A stretch of 64,000 nucleotides of DNA from contig NZ_JAPWDU010000001.1 in assembly GCF_027257155.1 (NCBI RefSeq), forward strand, positions 124,001-188,000, in the 5' to 3' direction. Numbering within the stretch: position 1 is the first letter of the stretch; each line of letters begins with the position of its first letter. The notes below the pieces were generated by a model. The model was given only the letters and a program-made list of their open reading frames with translations. It was not told the origin of the DNA and did no database searches. Made by a program: the position numbers and the translations under genes. This DNA is from Cerasicoccus sp. TK19100. Lineage in GTDB: Bacteria; Verrucomicrobiota; Verrucomicrobiia; Opitutales; Cerasicoccaceae. Positions 62,363 through 64,000 of the stretch are shown in pieces.

Positions 62363-62380
62363 GTAAGCGTAAACGCTTAC
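62363..62380. promoter_or_regulatory. LacI-family operator-like palindrome
   Basis: GTAAGCG-TAAA-CGCTTAC is an 18-bp hyphenated palindrome with perfect 7-bp arms, a typical LacI/GalR-type layout. It lies 88 bp upstream of the GH114-like start. A regulator gene of this family is at 50.2 kb, but a link is unproven. Confidence 0.6.
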
Positions 62381-62467
62381 GCAACTATTTGTTTCTTCGA
62401 CCTCTCTATGTTGAGGAAGCGCTCGATGAGCGGTTTATCGTATATCCATCCCATCAACAATAGCACC

Positions 62468-64000
62468 ATGAATAAAGTATCTGCAGGCTTGATCGCCCTA
62501 TTTTCGGCTGCGATCACTGTCACTACTACTGCCGAAGCCCGTGGCCCGATGACCGGTGTCACGTCTGACTCGAAGTTTATCATCTACTACGGTGATGATT
62601 ACTATTCGTCCAACACCGGTGACCCGAGCACTTGGGTGCTGGACAGCACGATTATGAGTGGACTGGCGTCGTTTGATGTCGTCGTGATTAACCCCGGTCA
62701 GCCTCATTGTACGCCAGAAGTCGTCAAATATTTGAAAGACAACGGCGTTGATTACGTTATCGGCTACATCAGCATTGGAGAAGACTTCATTAATGACGCG
62801 ATTGAGGACCCATTGGGTGGCGGCACAGGGATGGTCAAGTATGACTCTGCTACCGGTGATCTAATTCCAACTCCCGGCAATACGCTGCAAAGCTTTTATG
62901 TCGACGTGGATTCCCAAACGGTCACTTATGATGGCACAGGCCGCGCAATCTCCGTGACAACCACTGCGCGCCTCACGCCGGACGGAAACCCGGACTACAA
63001 TCCGATTTTCCTCGGCTACATGGTGAACCCCGACACGAATTGGCGTTGGGTGTTGAATAATATGCGCATTGGTGGCAGCGGCGTTACGGGCCGTGGGTTG
63101 ACCGCAGGCCTGGCGCAGATTGCTGGTGCCTGGGACACTGCGAACTTGCGTGACCGGTCGACAAACTTCGGCTGCGATGGGTTTTTCCTGGATACGTTGG
63201 ACACCGCCGGCCCATATGACGCTCCTGGCTGGTATCCCTGGACGGTTGATGAAATGCGGGACACCGTAAAATACATCAGTGATAACTATACCGACAAAGT
63301 TGTCTTCGCAAATCGCGGTGCATTCTACTTTAGTGCTGGTTTGCAGAGCCCGCTTACCGGCGAATACCCGATCGATTATTCGATCCGCCCGTACATTAAC
63401 GCATTCCTTTATGAAAGCTTCCGCTACGATAGCGACCCGGTAACTGATGGTCCTGGCGGCATCTCCGAATACTACAATGAAAACCGCTACAATGTGGCAC
63501 CCAAAGTTTTTGCTGAAGCCAATCGTGATGACGGTTTCACGATGTTCAGTCTGGAATATGAATCCGGTCGCACCGGCATTGTCACCGATGCGTTTAACAC
63601 CGACATCCGCAAGTTCGGCTACATTGGCTACTTATGCGAGGACGGTTTGCTGATCACAGTCGACACCGACTTTGCGAATCTTCTGCCGGACTCCTCCAAC
63701 GACACTAACGCGCCGACTTGGGACACCACCGGAAACGTGCTTTATAATACTGCCTCGACATCGTTCCGTGTAGGCGTGCAGGAGGTGGAAGAGGGCAGCG
63801 TCATCACTGAAGCTATCGTGCGCTGGGATGTGGCCATCGATCAGTCTTACCCGATTACCTACGATATCATCGTTACGGATATTGCCGCGAGCATCTCGAC
63901 GACTTACACCGATGTCGCATTCGATGTGAATCCGGATTGGGGGCACGATCCAGCGAACAATTCAGCAAACGAATTCACCGTTACGGGCCTGACGGCGAAT
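62468..64000 (+). CDS. GH114-like secreted endo-alpha-1,4-polygalactosaminidase family protein (partial)
   Basis: The ATG at 62468 opens a frame of 511 codons that continues past the window end. A signal peptide (SAGLIALFSAAITVTTTAEA) is followed by FIIYYGDDYYSSN and VVVINPGQPHC. Further on come DYVIGYISIGED, FGCDGFFLDTLDTAGPYD and KVVFANRG. The order of Y-G-D, G-Y-I-S-I-G-E and C-D-G-F-F-L-D is that of the TM1410/GH114 (beta/alpha)8 family, whose members cleave alpha-1,4-galactosamine polymers. After about residue 390 a second, beta-rich domain begins. It follows an operator-like palindrome and the GH135-like gene. Confidence 0.8.
   Translation, partial: MNKVSAGLIALFSAAITVTTTAEARGPMTGVTSDSKFIIYYGDDYYSSNTGDPSTWVLDSTIMSGLASFDVVVINPGQPHCTPEVVKYLKDNGVDYVIGYISIGEDFINDAIEDPLGGGTGMVKYDSATGDLIPTPGNTLQSFYVDVDSQTVTYDGTGRAISVTTTARLTPDGNPDYNPIFLGYMVNPDTNWRWVLNNMRIGGSGVTGRGLTAGLAQIAGAWDTANLRDRSTNFGCDGFFLDTLDTAGPYDAPGWYPWTVDEMRDTVKYISDNYTDKVVFANRGAFYFSAGLQSPLTGEYPIDYSIRPYINAFLYESFRYDSDPVTDGPGGISEYYNENRYNVAPKVFAEANRDDGFTMFSLEYESGRTGIVTDAFNTDIRKFGYIGYLCEDGLLITVDTDFANLLPDSSNDTNAPTWDTTGNVLYNTASTSFRVGVQEVEEGSVITEAIVRWDVAIDQSYPITYDIIVTDIAASISTTYTDVAFDVNPDWGHDPANNSANEFTVTGLTAN

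Noticed and set aside
1-64000. CRISPR arrays
   Set aside because: No evenly spaced direct repeats of 23-40 bp with unique spacers are seen, and no cas genes are present; TTATC and CTATG repeats are too short.

Overview
The window looks like a marine Verrucomicrobiota chromosome (Opitutales/Puniceicoccales type) carrying a large integrated mobile element. The host assignment rests on several PEP-CTERM proteins with a VPEP/IPEP tail, a CTPSR sulfatase, GH130, pectate-lyase-like and GH135/GH114-like carbohydrate genes, a GntR regulator fused to a LacI-type sensor, an SSS transporter and a pseudopilin. It is inference from gene content; no rRNA or marker gene is present.

Region 1 (1-14.6 kb) is a conjugation/mobilisation module: a partial nitrilase and a membrane protein at the left edge, an excisionase-like HTH protein, a MobF (TrwC/TraI) relaxase-helicase, a divergent VirD4/TrwB-like coupling ATPase followed by a membrane protein, small plasmid-type proteins, a methyltransferase-like protein and a 541-aa tyrosine integrase. 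An unusual operon (11.8-13.8 kb) is led by a sigma-70-like protein. Its members, and the proteins nearby, share a short K-R-N-L-L motif and a basic G-R-x-R C-terminus that the relaxase also has. No mating-pair-formation genes are visible.

Region 2 (14.7-22.4 kb) is one plus-strand block of exported proteins, including a 1249-aa secreted putative metalloprotease with Ca-binding and tandem repeats, a HEAT-like membrane protein and a PEP-CTERM protein. Region 3 (22.5-31.8 kb) is plasmid-like maintenance and regulation: a RES-domain toxin-like protein, a winged-helix protein, a ParB-like protein behind GC-rich inverted repeats, two XRE regulators, a gene resembling tRNA-dependent cyclodipeptide synthases, and a catalytic-domain-only tyrosine recombinase bounded by perfect 29-bp inverted repeats.

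Region 4 (31.7-40.9 kb) looks like a defence island. It holds a P-loop ATPase with a C-terminal cold-shock-like domain lying between two copies of an RHH gene (one dead), then a tightly overlapping three-gene operon: a small TM protein, a 1265-aa helical-repeat/dual-PIN-like protein, and a 648-aa unknown. The first two share a G-x-N-x-T-x-x-Q-x-x-G-D motif. This operon is the best candidate here for an undescribed system. It ends close to a 29-nt tRNA 3'-end fragment (40,891-40,919), a plausible right attachment site.

Region 5 (40.9-64 kb) reads as chromosomal carbohydrate catabolism: degenerate DNA with an AraC remnant and a (CTATG)10 tract, then a pectate-lyase-fold protein, a frameshifted polysaccharide deacetylase, a GH130 phosphorylase-like protein, a sulfatase, a GntR/LacI regulator, a pseudopilin, a GH5-like enzyme and a PEP-CTERM protein sharing one domain, an SSS symporter, a DUF4261-like protein and an MDR oxidoreductase. 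At the right edge, GH135-like and GH114-like proteins each have a LacI-type operator-like palindrome upstream and suggest a galactosamine-polymer degradation locus.
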